Assembly: GCA_020809705.1 (NCBI GenBank)
Contig: CP085828.1
Location: forward strand, 2,790,001-2,854,000
Source: Calonectria ilicicola
Lineage: Eukaryota; Ascomycota; Sordariomycetes; Hypocreales; Nectriaceae
DNA: 64,000 nucleotides
Direction of reading: 5' to 3'
The notes under the pieces were generated by a model that was given only the letters and a program-made list of their open reading frames with translations, was not told the origin of the DNA and searched no databases. Below, piece by piece: positions 1 through 12,656 of this stretch. A program made the position numbers and the translations under genes. Within the stretch, counting starts at the first letter, position 1, and every line of letters begins with the position of its first letter.

Positions 1-3000
1 TGAGAAGCCCCAGAAACACTGTAGACTCAAGGGAGTCGATAAAGATAAAAAAACGCCAGCCCAGCGCGGCGGCAGGCACCGTCAAACTTATGAGGAATTG
101 TCTGGACAGAGGAGAGCCTCCGTGGGCCAGTGGCCACCCCATCATGCTACATTGAAAGCTCTCTCACTGGATGCCTTGCTATGAGGCGGCCTGCAGCGCA
201 GCCGACTTGGGACGAAAAGGGGAATTGTGATTTTAAACATGAAGTCGTTGGGCAGCCAATGAGAGCAGAGCTGACTTCAACCCCCGCATGACGGCCATGC
301 CCGAGCACTTTGGGATTTGTGATTTCATCAATCGTGTCATTTGTTTTTGTGGGAATTTCCAAAGATGCCCAGGATACCGTACTCTGATTGCTTGATCATG
401 CCCTGTTTGGTGGCCAAGCGTGGTCCGCAAGCTACCGCGGCACCATTGCTAAGCCATATATCTATCCGCGTGATGCCGCTCAAAATGCGACTGCTAGGGA
501 CCTTGATGCACTAGGCATGGCTGTGAAAATTATTATCCCTTACAGAGCCACACCGATATCACAAGGCATCCTCTTTGCAGTTGTCGCCTTCATTGCCGCT
601 ACCGCATGAATCGTCTAAAGAAGCGCACTCACACCACCAGAGACGACCTCCCCGAGATGCATCTCGTCAGGAAAAGCTCAAGCTGCTTGCAGGATTACCT
701 CAACGAGAGACCCCAAATGCAATGTGTCTATGGACCCATCGAACCAAGAGGCGCACGTCGCGCTCGAAGCGCCAGCCCCAGGCTCGAAAGTACGGGCATG
801 CAGCCAAACGAAACGGACACTGTAGGACAATTTCAACCTGGCGAAGCCAATGAATACCTTGAGCTTGCGAGACAAGTAAATCAGTGGAGTTTCGAAAATT
901 GGAAGGATGCTGGAGACAGGCTCTTTGGCTCCTCATCTAGAAGTCGACAATGAGCCGGACTGCAGCGAATTTCTTGCAGCATATGAACAAGAGAAACTGA
1001 ATCGGTATGCTCTTTAAAATGAGGAAGAAAGAGCTACGAAAACGGCCAGCAGGTGTTTTCGTGGCATCAGGGACAGGTCATATCAAGCGACACATAACTT
1101 CGGCAAATTGTCTAGATTGGGGCTCATGTCCGAAAAAGAGGTGCCAGTAGAGGGTCTGAATCCAATATATAAATAAGACCGGTTGTTATTTTTCCGCCAG
1201 ATTGGCGAAGGAGTATTGGAAGCATGACGATAAAGGATAGATCAGCATAGTTAGCGGATACTCGTAGTAGCTCTCCTATGTTCCGATTTTAGCGCTATAA
1301 ATTTACAATATTCTCAGCAAGTCTTAATCCACCCAAATTGGTCCACATAAACCTTAGGGAATTGATGGTGTAAGTGATTTGGGTCGTGTTAGCAATGTAT
1401 CAGATTCAGGAGTTCCCACATCCAGGCGATGGAAGTCAATGTCACGCATTTATTCGCAAGCAAAATGCATGATTGACTAACGAGAACGGCATCAACGGCG
1501 GGGAAAAGTGAAGTTGGTGGGTGAGTCGACATTTTGGTTGGACTGGAAGTGGATGAGGGTGTGGGGAAAAAAAATTCCAAAAAAAAGAGAAGAGGCAGAA
1601 TAGGGACATCAGGGCTTCGGTTCCAGTTGCAGTTCTGTTTCTTCAATGACGTCCACCTGAGACAGATCGGACAATAATGAGAAACTTGGCGCATACAGGC
1701 CCGGTGGGCAGTATCCGCGAGGCAGTCTTCTAAGGCATTCTCGGCACTGGGTGACATAAGCCAAGAGTTAAAAATGCAGAAGGCAATGCTCATCAAGATT
1801 TGAGGTTCGCACAAGCGTGGAAACAAATCGACGGAAGAACATGTCAGACTAGAGACGCAACTCGCATAGCGGCGATACCCTGCGTGTGAGGGGCTGGGGC
1901 ATTGTTATTCAAGGTCCCGCTATGCCTTTAATTGGGTGCTCGGAAGGGCAAAACAAAGGGCTCGAATTTAGAGAGGTAAACCGGGCCAGGATACTGAGAT
2001 GGCAGTTGATTAGCCGTTTCTGGTGCTGTGTCTCAGCAAGAGATGCCGTGTGCTGCAGTCTCCACTGCAACAAGCTTGCTTCCAGACAAAGGCTAAGCAA
2101 GAGGCGGTGGCCCATTACGGAGGACCAATTGCGGAGTCAGCAGTGTCTCTACTTCGCCGAATACGAATCGCTTCCCCAGTTTTGTTGCAATGTTAAATCC
2201 CATCCTCGAGTGCGGCCTCAGGGTCACAAGCTTCATCAGGCATCCTTCGCAGCCTCCAAACCCCGACCCGTTGGATGGGCAAGTGCGCGGGAAGGGGTGG
2301 GGAAAGAGCGCCCACCATGAGCTGATGTCGGTGCAAGTTGGTGCGACTGAGGGTGCGACTGAGGGTGCGAGTGGCACCAAAAGGGTAAGAGGGGTGGCAG
2401 CCCAAGTCGTGGTCGTCATAGCGGATCACCCGCAGCCAATCGCCCAGGCCCTGTGACGCCTCTTCCCTGCAGCGGCCGAGGAGCGGGTTGGTGCATGCAC
2501 CACGCGTTCCCCTCTACTTAGGCCTAAAGTGTACAGAGAGCAGGCAACTAACTAACCCGGCGACTAAATGGAGACCGTGCTGTTTTTTGTAGCGATGTGT
2601 GCAAGTGTCATGGGAAGCTCCGCATGCCAATGACGCATGAGTTTTGAACGAGAAGGAGAAGAGAGGGATGGAGAGGGATGGAGGGATATCAGAAGAGAGG
2701 GAAACCCGACAAAAGGGAGAGTGAACTTGGTGATACAAAATTGTAGGCGGCTGGGTCCAGTATGTGTCAGTTCAAGCAATTCAGAAAACCAGCCAAGCAA
2801 GATTGCATTTCCCTTGCCAAAACCAGAACCAGTGATCAAGTACACACACCCACACCCACAAGACCACAGCCACTGCACACCATCTTTTGGCCACGGACCT
2901 ACACCGGCTTCAACTAATGGACAGCTTCACAGCCGGCAGTAAAACTATTACTCCTCGACCATCCTTGCGCGCCACCACTACAATCATCTTCAAAGCCAGT

Positions 3001-3634
3001 CCACCTATGTAAATTCTCCGGCCAAGCCATAACCTCTGATTTCTCAATCCTAGCTCCACTATGTAGAGCAAGCGTGCAATCCCGCATGAAAGCGCCTCCC
3101 TCGGCCTGTCAGAAAAAAAGTCACCTGGCCTTCATGCTCAAGCACTGACATGTAGCTTTAGGAGCTTTGGGAGCTCAGCTTGCTAGCTGGGCCTGCTCCA
3201 TGCTCACACAAGTGCAACCATCCGAGCAAGCTCCTTCTCGCCCAGATACCCACCGCTGAACACCCGGGCTAATACGTCGAAGGCGTCATGTGCGTCACCA
3301 TTTCCATTCCTCGCCTGCCGCCCTGGTGCTTCTTGTTTTACCTTAGCCTTTCCTCCTCTCCGTGGTGTGACATTGCCCATGCTTCCCACCACGATCCATT
3401 TTCTTCACCACACCCCTCCCCTCCCGAAAAGTCCATCACTGCTTCCCCGCAAATGCTAACAAGGGCTGACATTTAAATACTTTGCATCTCATTGCCGCCT
3501 CCACCTGGACCTTTTCGACCTCCTCATCCTCACCTCTCGCTTGCGTAAACACAATTCGCCTGGCCGTGAAGAAGCCCAATTCATTCACCCAGCACCAGTT
3601 CCAGCAAACAGCAGCCTTGACGATCACATCAACC
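1..3634. other. Gene-poor left flank
   Basis: No convincing protein gene is visible in these 3.6 kb. Open frames are short, lie on both strands and match no family I recognise. A stretch at about 606-1010 has two adjacent short frames with protein-like composition (see rejected items). The sequence from about 3400 to 3634 is pyrimidine-rich and is probably the promoter and 5' leader of the DUF1774 gene. Confidence 0.5.
2329..2374. repeat. 12-bp tandem repeat
   Basis: The unit GGTGCGACTGAG occurs twice in tandem at about 2340-2363, with diverged partial copies on both sides (GGTGCAAGTTG before, GGTGCGAGTGG after). It lies in noncoding DNA. Confidence 0.7.
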
Positions 3635-4705
3635 ATGGCGGACTGGAACCAATGTATGTGACCTCCACCGCTGCTCTTATTGACGGCTTTCCTGGTCGCT
3701 TTTGGCCCGGTCGCTGATATCCATATCCATCCCTTGGCTAACTGTATGCACCATAGGGAATCCCTTCAGCAAGAGGGAGTCGCACTCCTCCGGTGCTGTC
3801 CTCACCTACAAGCTCCTAACCCTCCTCACCTGGCTTCTCTCTGTTGTTGTCACCGTCTACTATACCGCCTACGAGCCCCGAGATGGCGAGACCATTCGCC
3901 AGCGCATCTGGGATCTGAACGAGCTTTACCCTACTGCTTTTAGTCTCAACCCCACCATTGTCGACATCTACTGGTGCGTATTACATCGTATTTTGATTAA
4001 TGGGCAGACTGATTTAACTGTCAAACCAGGGTTATCCTCTTCATTCTTCAAATTGGCTACGTCGGTCACCTCTTTTCAAGCAATACCGACATCGTTCATG
4101 CCGCCGCCAGCGTTGGTAGTCACTTCATTTTCAACAACCTCTTCCATTTTGCCTTCATTATGCTGTTTGTCCGATCTCATTTCCACTGGGCTGAGGTGGT
4201 CCTGGTGCTCAACTTCTTCAATCTTTCATCTCTCTACTTCCGCCACAACACTTACCCTCGCTTCATCCACGCTCCTGTGACCTCGGGTCCTCTGGCATGG
4301 ACTTTTGTGGCCATTTACTGGAATGGTGCCCTGATGATTCCTCATCCCGATCACTTGGTGCCCCGCATCTTCGGAAACATTTTCATTTGGGCCATTCTTG
4401 TTTACGGACTCTTCTTTATCTTTATTTACAAGGTACGCTTTTTTACACTCATCCAGCCAAGCATACTAACGTTATTGCAGGATTACACCATGGGTTTCAA
4501 CCTTAGCGTGCTTTCCGCTTCCCTCGGTGTTGCTCAGTTCCTTCGCCAAGTTATTGCCTTCCAATGGATCTTTGCTTTCATCATCATGGCGATTCTCTTT
4601 ATTTTCACTTTTCTGGTGGCCCTCCCTGTCTGGACTGGAAATGAGTTTTCATGGAGGCGTACCCCGCCAGCCGACCAAGAGCGCGCTCCCCTTCTCTCTG
4701 AGTAA
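3635..4705 (+). CDS. DUF1774-family integral membrane protein
   Basis: Four exons (3635-3653, 3757-3973, 4030-4432, 4481-4705) join in frame to a 287-residue protein. The introns have GTATGT/GTGCGT/GTACGC donors, and the last shows a clear ACTAAC branch site before TTGCAG. The protein is mostly hydrophobic with about six or seven membrane-spanning segments, starting with a helix around residues 25-45 and ending in a short polar tail. The order of segments, including the stretches FNNLFHFAFIMLFVRSHFHW and YFRHNTYPRFIH, resembles the fungal DUF1774 family, whose biochemical role is unknown to me. The start was chosen because the 19-nt first exon brings the ATG into frame and sits in a good ACCATGG context. 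Localisation is inferred to be a cellular membrane. Confidence in the gene is high; the family name comes from recall, without a search. Confidence 0.8.
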
Positions 4706-5234
4706 GGTGCTATTCCCCAACGTCAAACGAGGCAATGCCTTCGGGAAGAAACAATTCGCCCCGGTACCCCGCCTTATTCCGCGCCTGCAGTAAATACAGA
4801 GGTGTAGGATGTAATGTCTTGATCAGAAAGGGAATCTGATCGTGTGCCCTAGCATGTTTATGCACTCAACTGGTCCTTTTAGCATGTGAAACACTGTTCG
4901 AACGGCGTCGATGGAATTCTCTCATGTAATTTGTTACGCTTCTTACGATCATTTCCCTAGGTACTCCGTAACTCAATCATGTTATTTCATTAACCTGCAT
5001 TCCCGTGTTCGCCGAGACCACTCTTCTATTTGTGAAACTTGTCCAGTCGTCATCAATGACGTTGTGTGTGTTCTTTGAGTACCCCACTTAATGAATTGGG
5101 TCCACTTTCGTATCGATAAGTTCCCGCTCTTTAGACACGGTCCCAAAGAATATTTGGGTGGACGACCAAGCTAGTCTTGGAACTCCCTTGTCTGACCAAA
5201 CACATATCTTGGGGGACAATACAAAGAGCAAGGG
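4706..5234. other. Spacer between two plus-strand genes
   Basis: These 529 bp hold the 3' end of the DUF1774 gene and the promoter of the phosphopantetheinyl transferase gene. I see no open frame or repeat of note. Confidence 0.6.
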
Positions 5235-5908
5235 ATGAAGCCTATTCGTCACTTCCCATTTCCTCTAAATATCGGGACCGATATCTGCCAGATCTCGCGT
5301 ATCTACCGCATTCTGGCTAGTCCACGTGCGACACGTTTCGTGAATCGCATTCTCGCTCCCGAGGAGCTGGCACATAGTGATGCAAGACTTCAAGTCTTAA
5401 AACAAGCACAAGATGGGCTAGGTGGGCAGATCTGTGGAGAGGTGACACCGAAGGCGACGTCAGTGAAAGTGGATCAGCCGGCACATGAAAAAATGGCATC
5501 CCAAAATCCCGAGTTGTGGCAGTGCGCAGCGTTCATCGCCGGGAGGTATGGTTACGAAGCCACATGTGACTAGAGGGGTTTCAAGAAACAATGCGGCTAA
5601 CATCAATCAGGTTTGCGGCAAAGGAGGCCGCTATCAAAGCCCATCCATTCCGAAAGCTGTCCCTCCATGACGTAGTCATCGAACGACGAGCTGTTGAGGG
5701 CGAACGGTTGGGCAGTGGACCACCAATAGCACGGATCAAGAGCATTGATCAAAGTGCCGAGATGGATGACAGCGCGGCCATCTCCATCAGCCATGACGGC
5801 GATTACGCAACCGCGGTTTGTTTAGGATATGAACCAAATACGAATTATAGTGTGTCAATAGGAGAGCTATCAAACGACTGCAGTACGGTGAGCCTCAAGA
5901 AAGGATAG
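5235..5908 (+). CDS. AcpS-type 4'-phosphopantetheinyl transferase (mitochondrial Ppt2-like)
   Basis: Two exons (5235-5545 and 5611-5908, intron with GTATGG donor, GGCTAAC branch site and CAG acceptor) encode 202 residues. The enzyme moves 4'-phosphopantetheine from coenzyme A onto a conserved serine of an acyl carrier protein. Family signatures are visible: IGTDI near residues 13-17, whose aspartate (D16) is a Mg2+ ligand, and FAAKEAAIKAH at about 105-115, with metal-binding E109 and the conserved lysines, created across the splice junction. The tail ISISHDGDYATAV matches the AcpS C-terminal strand. A low-complexity insert of about 50 residues lies between the two motifs, as in fungal members. 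By homology with yeast Ppt2 it probably activates the mitochondrial acyl carrier protein, not polyketide or peptide synthases, because it is the short single-domain AcpS form and not the Sfp form. No obvious targeting peptide is visible. Confidence 0.85.
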
Positions 5909-6152
5909 CCTGAGTCGACAGATTTATAATAGCATCTCCAATAACGTCATGATTATTGTGATAAATGTTCAACATTGAGCCGAGGGACTGATTCAATATG
6001 CAATCCAGACGTAGGAGGATCAGATACTTGCATCAGTCAGTCAATTAAGACACTCGCTACGCTGGCACACGTATATATATGGTGGGTTGTTTGATGTTCA
6101 AAAAGAGAAAGAAAAAAACGATTCTGCCCTCTACTTCAAGTGGAAAGGCGGC

Positions 6153-6157
6153 AAAAA
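6153..6157 (-). terminator. RNA polymerase III oligo-T terminator of the tRNA gene
   Basis: A run of five T residues on the minus strand begins 17 nt beyond the 3' end of the tRNA, the usual Pol III stop signal. A longer run of seven (6112-6118) could act as a backup. Confidence 0.6.
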
Positions 6158-6174
6158 GAAACTCTTGTCGAATC

Positions 6175-6245
6175 GGTATACCAGGGACTCGAACCCTGAG
6201 CCTTAGTCTTAGGAGGACTACGCGCTACCATTGCGCCAGCACACC
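6175..6245 (-). tRNA. tRNA-Arg (anticodon CCT)
   Basis: The reverse complement folds into a complete 71-nt cloverleaf: acceptor stem GGTGTGC/GTATACC with two G-U pairs, a D-arm built on GCGC/GCGC, anticodon stem TAGTC/GACTA around the seven-base loop CTCCTAA, and a T-arm CAGGG/CCCTG around TTCGAGT. The anticodon is CCT, which reads the arginine codon AGG. There is no intron. The B-box of the internal promoter, GGTTCGAGTCC, is intact at 6185-6195. Downstream on the minus strand a run of five T residues (6153-6157 on the plus strand as AAAAA) would serve as the RNA polymerase III terminator. Confidence 0.95.
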
Positions 6246-7833
6246 GTGTCAGTCCTAGCTGACCACTGATGATTGGTCATACCGAGTCCAGCTTCAACAT
6301 TACTTTATATTCGCATCTGGTTTGGGGCAGGTGTAGATAAATCACGATCCCTTTGATTTCTTAAATGGAAAGTTCAATATGTTCTCCCCAGCATCCTTGC
6401 TACAGTTAGTGGATCCCTATTTTCCAGTTGATCTACAGTACCAGCAGCAATAGCGACCCAGTACCGAGAGTTAGGATCTCGTAGCTGGATGCTTGCACGA
6501 GTACTCGGATGCTTGGATACTCGGTAGTGAATGCTTCTTGTGTAACTTAGGCATTGTTCCATAAGATAGATGCACGTATTGGGTAAATGTTAGCATTGTC
6601 ATTTTGTTTTCCACGTGGGAAACGGTAGATTAGATCGCAAGCTCTCACACTTGGCCTGACAAACCTAAGATCTTCACATCCCCCTCCCGCACCGTATCCC
6701 GACCTAAGCCCCGCCCCGCCGAGTCACACCTCCATGGCAGTTGAGCACGCAAGCCGTGCCACAACACGTAAACCCAGTCAGTCAGTCACGCCAGATTTCG
6801 ACGTATTCGGCCATTACCACGTCTCTTGCTCCAAGAAAGGACATGCGTTGCTTGTATCGGGCCTGGCTCGTAAACCCGAGCTTAGCACGTCCCAACTTGC
6901 AACCTTCCCAATCAGGTACGTAAGCAGTTCGTAGTAGCTCTGCCCTCTGCCTTCCGCCCTCCGGTATTGCTCCCGATGGCTAGCCAGACATGCGCTTTCT
7001 CACCTCAACCTGATGACGAGGAAAGAGACAACTTATCCTTGAGCCTTGGCTTCAGGCTAGACACGCCGACTGTACACCGAGGCCGGTGAAGCAAGTCCGG
7101 GACGAGGCGGTCAGGGCAGGAAAATTACCAGTCGCCCTGTCTGGCTGCCGAGTTGGTGCGCCGCGTTCTGAGGCCACGGCCCGGCAGTCGGATGCCGCTA
7201 GCCCACCACACCAGCCCCGCCAGCTCGGCCACCTAAGAGGTCAGCGATCCACTAGAGGCCCTGTATTGGGGCTGTAACTGGAAGGGATGGGAGCTGCCGC
7301 TGGCACTGGGCAGCCCTCCTCACGCAAACGCCCGCTGAGGCCGGATTTGGACGCCTCGAAGGGTGCTGCGAGAACTTACCTCACAGGGCCTACCTGCATC
7401 GGATTCGGTCCCGCCGCTATCGCCTGCACCTCCACGCGGATTTTGCGGTCTGCCCCAGGAGATCTCCACTCTCCCCGAGTTTGGGGCATCAGACATCCAG
7501 AAACACGCGTCCGATGGGCAATCAGAAGCTGCACAGTCACTGATCCTTGGGGATGATCCTGGTATGAAGGCTGAATAAGGCGGTTTGCTCTCTCATCCCT
7601 TGTTTTCTCCGGACGGAAGTACATGGAGCCATGCATCCATCTTGCATGCGAATTTATCTCTTTTATCATTCCTAAATCACCACCATTTTGCCCTCCTTCT
7701 TCCCTCTCTTGCCTCCTCTCCTCTCCTCTCCTCTCCTCTCCTCTCCTCTCCTGCTCTCCTGCTCTCCTGCTCTGCGATCCTTCGTACTTTCCTTCCGTTT
7801 TCCTTGGGTCATCTGAGTATTCATGTTGCCACC
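6246..7833. other. Promoter and 5' leader region of the ABC transporter gene
   Basis: These 1.6 kb contain no gene I can support. The stretch 6960-7600 is GC-rich with several short overlapping frames that look random. The last 150 bp are strongly pyrimidine-rich, as is common just upstream of fungal starts, and include the CTCCT microsatellite listed separately. Confidence 0.55.
7713..7775 (+). repeat. (CTCCT)n microsatellite followed by an 8-bp repeat
   Basis: Eight consecutive CTCCT units (7713-7752) run into about three copies of GCTCTCCT (7753-7775). The tract lies 60-120 bp before the ABC transporter start, so it is probably in the 5' leader or core promoter and could vary in length between strains. 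Confidence 0.9.
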
Positions 7834-10800
7834 ATGGACGTCATAATACATCGCTTCGGCGATTATGAGTTCTCCCCCTACAATAAGACTCAATCTACCC
7901 AGGCCCTGTCCCTTACAAGGTCCGTGACAATCCCAACGGCCCGGTCCGACACCATGGTCAGCCCGCACCTCGACATTCAAGACTAATAGTTCCCCATCTC
8001 TCTCAGCATCTCCCAAGTTCCATTGCAATATTCAGAGATCCAATGGATCAATGACGTGACCGATTTCGCCGAAGCCGGCACCCTCCAAGCAATCGTCTTG
8101 GTGATTTCTCTCGTCTCCGTGGCAGTTCGCCTTTTCCAGTTGCGCCGACGCATCTTCCTCCACCGATCAAAAGCGGCCAAGGTCCGATGGCCTTATGAGC
8201 TACTCTCCCAGGCTGCAAGAATCGCCAGCGTCTCCTTTCTCGCCGTCGCATATGTCGAAGGCCGTGTCCACCTACTCAATGTAGTTCTCCCCGCCTATGG
8301 CTTCCTTCTTGGTCTATTGCGCCTCCTCAACGATGTCCACTGGCGCCATGTTGCCCTTCACCAGGTCAACTTCGTCTTCACAGCCATGCTGGCGCTTCAT
8401 GCCGCTGTTCACTGTCTCCCTTGCATCCAGGTGGAATCCCAGTGCATGCGAGAGGCCACTGTCATCGGAAGCACCGTGTCTCTTTTGCTGACCTTCGTCA
8501 TCGCCCTAAGTACCCCGAGAGAATGGATGCAGGCCGGAATTGACGTCGACATCCCAGGCCGTAGTCCCGGAGACGAGCCTTCTCCCGAAGAAACCTGCAG
8601 TTGGCTCACATATTATCTCACCTACGAGTGGCTAACCCCCATCGTCTGGAAAGGCGCCAAAGGCAAACTCGAAATGAAAGACATCCCCAAAGTTGCCTGG
8701 TACGACGAACCCAAGTATCTCCTTCGCCAGATCCAAAAGGCTCGTTTGATTTACAAGAAAACCTTGCCAACGGCCCTCCGGTTCCAGCGCTATGAGCTCT
8801 TATACATGGCTGCATGGGTTGCCGCCGCTTACGCAGTGGAAAATGTCGCCGCCTTTGGCATGTTCAAGCTTCTTGACTACCTTTCTAATCCAAAAGGCGC
8901 TACGTATACTCCTTGGCTGTGGCTTATGCTCATGTTCATTGGTCCTTTGGCTCGTTCCATCTGCTTTCAGCAATATGTGTTCACATCCACTAGGCTCGTT
9001 GTGCGCGTGAAGTCTGCCTTCACTCAAGAATTGTACTGCACCGCCCTTGATTCCATGGAACTGGAAGAAGACCCATTCGAAATACAGTCCAACTCCAAAT
9101 CACCAGAAGGGAACAATAAAACGGCCTCCAGGAGCACGTCTGCCGGTCGTCTGGCCAACCTCATGGCTTCGGATGTGGATGCTATTTACAGAGCTCGAGA
9201 TATGATTATGGCCCTAGTCGGTGTTCCACTCGGCACCACCATCTCCCTGTTCGGCATGTACAGTATGCTTGGATGGGCCTCACTAGTTGGAACAGCTATA
9301 CTTGCTCTGGCGACTCCTACATCCATTTGGATAGGGCAACGAATGTTTCTCTCTCAAAGGCGGGTTAGGAAGGCCCAGGACTCTCGAATGTCGTTAGTGA
9401 CGGAATACCTAGCCTCGCTTCGCGCCATTAAGTACTTTGCTTGGGAAACCCCAATTACAGAAAAGATCATTGAGGCTCGCGCCGCTGAGCAGAAAGAGTT
9501 GTGGCGTGTTTCCATCCTCCAGGCCGTTCTAAACCAGGTCACACAGATCTTTCCATATTTCTCCTTACTAGTGATGTTTGCCCTTCACGTTGGTCTCGAT
9601 AAGCATCGCCTCGACGCCGCCACTGCCTTCACCACGATATATCTTGTCAAGAATATCCGCAGAAATATCATGCAGGCTAGCTCGTTTGGTCGAAACTTTG
9701 CTGGTGCAATGGTATCAATCTCCCGATTGGACAAATACTTTAGCAGCACTGTTCCCCTCGCACGTTATCCTGTAGGACCACTCCAAATCAATGACGCCTC
9801 GTTCCGACGCAATAAACAAGCTACGTTTACCCTGAACAACATCTCGCTTGATTTCGCCCAAGGAGGCCTAAACGTCGTTAGCGGACCCAGTGGCAGTGGA
9901 AAGTCTACCCTGTTGCTGGCCATCCTCGGAGAAACGTACATTGAAAACGGATCCGTGACAAGGCCAGCAGATGTCGCTTTTGCTTCGCAATCTGCGTGGC
10001 TTCAAAATGACAGCATCGAGGCCAATATTCTCTTTGGTAGTCCCTTAGAAAAGACGCGATATGATCGTGTCATCGAGGCATGCTGTCTATGGGATGACTT
10101 CAAGGAGTTGCCTGACGCTGATAAGACGGTGGTAGGCGAGAACGGTACCTCTTTGTCCGGTGGCCAAAAAGCCCGAGTTGCCTTGGCAAGAGCATTATAC
10201 TCGAAGGCGCCGCTGATCCTTCTAGATGATGTCCTTGCAGCTCTTGATGCCAAGACAGCAGCTGGTGTATGGAAACATTGCTTCTGCAGCGATCTCCTAA
10301 GTGGGAGAACTACCGTGCTTGTTACTAACATGCCTTGGATTTCCGAGCAGGCTGATCTTTCCATCTCATTAGAAAAGGGGCAGGTTAGGCTTTCAGAGGT
10401 CCAAATCGGCATCGTGCGAAAGCCAATTGTAATCGCTCAGGTTCTAGGAGGAGATGTGGAAGAAAGCGTGACTCCTGATGTTATTGAGGGGCCGGTTCAA
10501 GAGCAAATTGAAGCAGATCCATTGAATAATCCAGCAAAAGTTGCAGAAGAAAAAGCAAGCAAAGATGTCGTGAATCAAGAAATGAAAGAATCCGGAAAAG
10601 TTGGTCGTCTAACTGGTATGAGAGCCCGTAAACATTTCCTTTAAAAAAAACCACCCCAACTAACAAACGACATAGCTCTGGAATATATGGGATACTTTGG
10701 CCATCCAGCTTTTGTAATAATCTGCCTAGGCTTCTTGCTTCTTACTCACACATTCACCTTCTGCGGGTCTCTCTGGCTGTCCGTGTGGGTAGAGGCGTAC

Positions 10801-12656
10801 AACCACAAGGCGCACGTCGACATCGCTTACTATCTGGGCATTTTTGCCGCCCTCACCTTTTTGGATATTGGCTCCTATTCAGTCGTCATCATCATGTTTG
10901 AATGGGGCGCATGGAGGGCAGGAAGACGGTTACACAATGACTTCATTCGAGCCATCATGCGTGTGTCCCTGTCGTGGTTCAAGCACATCCCCATTGGACG
11001 GATAACAAACCGCTTCTCGAGTGACATGGCTTCTATCGATGGTGTTCTCGGCGGCATGCTTCGAGCTACTCTGGATTCTATTCTCATGATTCTATTCCGA
11101 CTCGGGGCAGTCAGCAGCATTATGCCCGTTTTCATGATCCCCGCCCTGTTCACTTGCATCTTTGGAGTCGTCATTGGTGAAATGTATACACGCACCGCTG
11201 TTGTCATCAAACGGCTCGCCTCTTCTTCCCAGTCTCCCATATTTTCTCAATTTGCTGACACGCTTGCCGGGTTGTCCGTTATTCGAGCCAGAGACGGCAT
11301 GTCGGAATTATTTCGAGACGAGCTGGCGGCCAAACTGCGTATCTGGTCTGCCGCAGCAGAGGCGCAATTCAACACGAACCGCTGGGTAGCAGTTCGAATC
11401 GACTTCGTCACAGCCCTTGTCGCCCTGTGTGCTGGTATCATCGCTGTCTCACAAGCCGGTGTGGTCGCTGCTGGATTGGTGGGATTCTCGCTAAGCAACG
11501 CCAATGGACTAAGCCAGACGATTCTGATGTTGGTCAGAGCCATGAACGACCTTGAGGTCGAAATGCAGAGCGTGGGTTGATCCTATTTTTCTTTTCTTTT
11601 TTTTCTTAGAGACTGTTGAAGCTAACCTGGTATTTCAGTTCCATCGAGTGAAAGAATATGTGAAGCTAGAACCAGAGGAAAAGGGTGACGAAACATATCC
11701 TGACGAGGGCGAGTACACAGATGATCCGGCCCATGTGATTCCCAAAAATTGGCCACGATCTGGAGACATCGAATTTCGAAATGTCACCATTCGATACGAC
11801 CCCGATGGGCCTGACATTCTGACGAATGTAAACCTCAAGTTCGGGGCTGGCGAAAGAGTGGCTGTTGTGGGCCGGACTGGTTCAGGCAAAAGTACTGTAA
11901 GTACAGAAATCCCGCCTCCTGAGTTCGATTTCAAAGATGATTAACCCATTCTTCTAGTTAGTTCTCTCACTCCTACGTTTCACCCACGTTGTTTCGGGCC
12001 AAATTCTCTATGATGGTGTGGATATTACCAAAGTATCTCGACACCGACTTCGCGAGGGACTGACAATCATCCCACAAGAAGCCGTCCTCTTTAACGGCAC
12101 AGTTGAGACCAACCTTGATCCAGGCGGCAATATATCTCCTGAAGTACTTGACAAGGCGCTCGACAACTGCAAGGGCATCGCTTCCTTTTCCGCACACAAC
12201 TCTGATGACGAAGATGAGCACTCCTCTAGTGACGACGACGACGCTGTATACGGCAACGCAATCTCGCTCGATACGGGCGTTGATGCTCGAGGAGAAAACT
12301 TTTCCCATGGCCAACGCCAAGTCCTCTCATTATGCCGGGCGCTCATCCGACAGAGCAAACTGATGCTCCTTGACGAGGCGACAGCCAGCATGGACTACGA
12401 GACGGATCGGGGCATCCAAACTGTGCTCCGGCGAGAACTCGAGGAGGCTGGGGGCGATCGCACGCTCGTTACGATCGCACATCGACTGCGAACCATTATA
12501 GATTACGACACCGTCGTTGTCATGAGTGCTGGGCGCGTGATTGAGTGTGGATCACCTCGCGACTTATACCAGGCACGAGGGCAGTTTTACGATATGGTTT
12601 ACCATAGCGGAGAGCTAGAGGATTTACAAGCCATGTTGGGAGAAGAGCATGACTAG
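7834..12656 (+). CDS. ABCC (MRP/YCF1-type) full-length ABC transporter
   Basis: Five exons (7834-7919, 8007-10615, 10676-11571, 11639-11896, 11958-12656) give a 1515-residue protein. No ATG opens the long second exon, so the start is placed at 7834 in a perfect GCCACCATGG context; the intervening intron has a GTCCGT donor, GACTAAT branch site and CTCAG acceptor. Order: an N-terminal TMD0-like membrane bundle (about residues 50-190), TMD1, NBD1 with Walker A GPSGSGKST (655-663), LSGGQ signature (745-749) and Walker B ILLDDV, a charged linker, TMD2, then NBD2 with Walker A GRTGSGKST (1275-1283, ending at a splice junction), signature FSHGQ (1398-1402) and LMLLDEATASMD. NBD1 has aspartate where the catalytic glutamate follows Walker B, as in asymmetric ABCC proteins. 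An acidic Ser/Asp insert of about 25 residues precedes the NBD2 signature. The family exports conjugated organic anions or drugs from vacuolar or plasma membrane; the substrate is unknown here. Confidence 0.93.

Noticed and set aside
606..1018. Two overlapping short plus-strand frames (606-953 and about 911-1018) with protein-like composition
   Set aside because: No recognisable domain, no convincing splice sites, and the frames are out of phase. They could be remnants of an old gene, but the evidence is too thin to call.
5235..12656. Phosphopantetheinyl transferase and ABC transporter as part of a secondary-metabolite cluster
   Set aside because: The transferase is the short AcpS mitochondrial form, and no polyketide, peptide or terpene synthase or tailoring enzyme is nearby.
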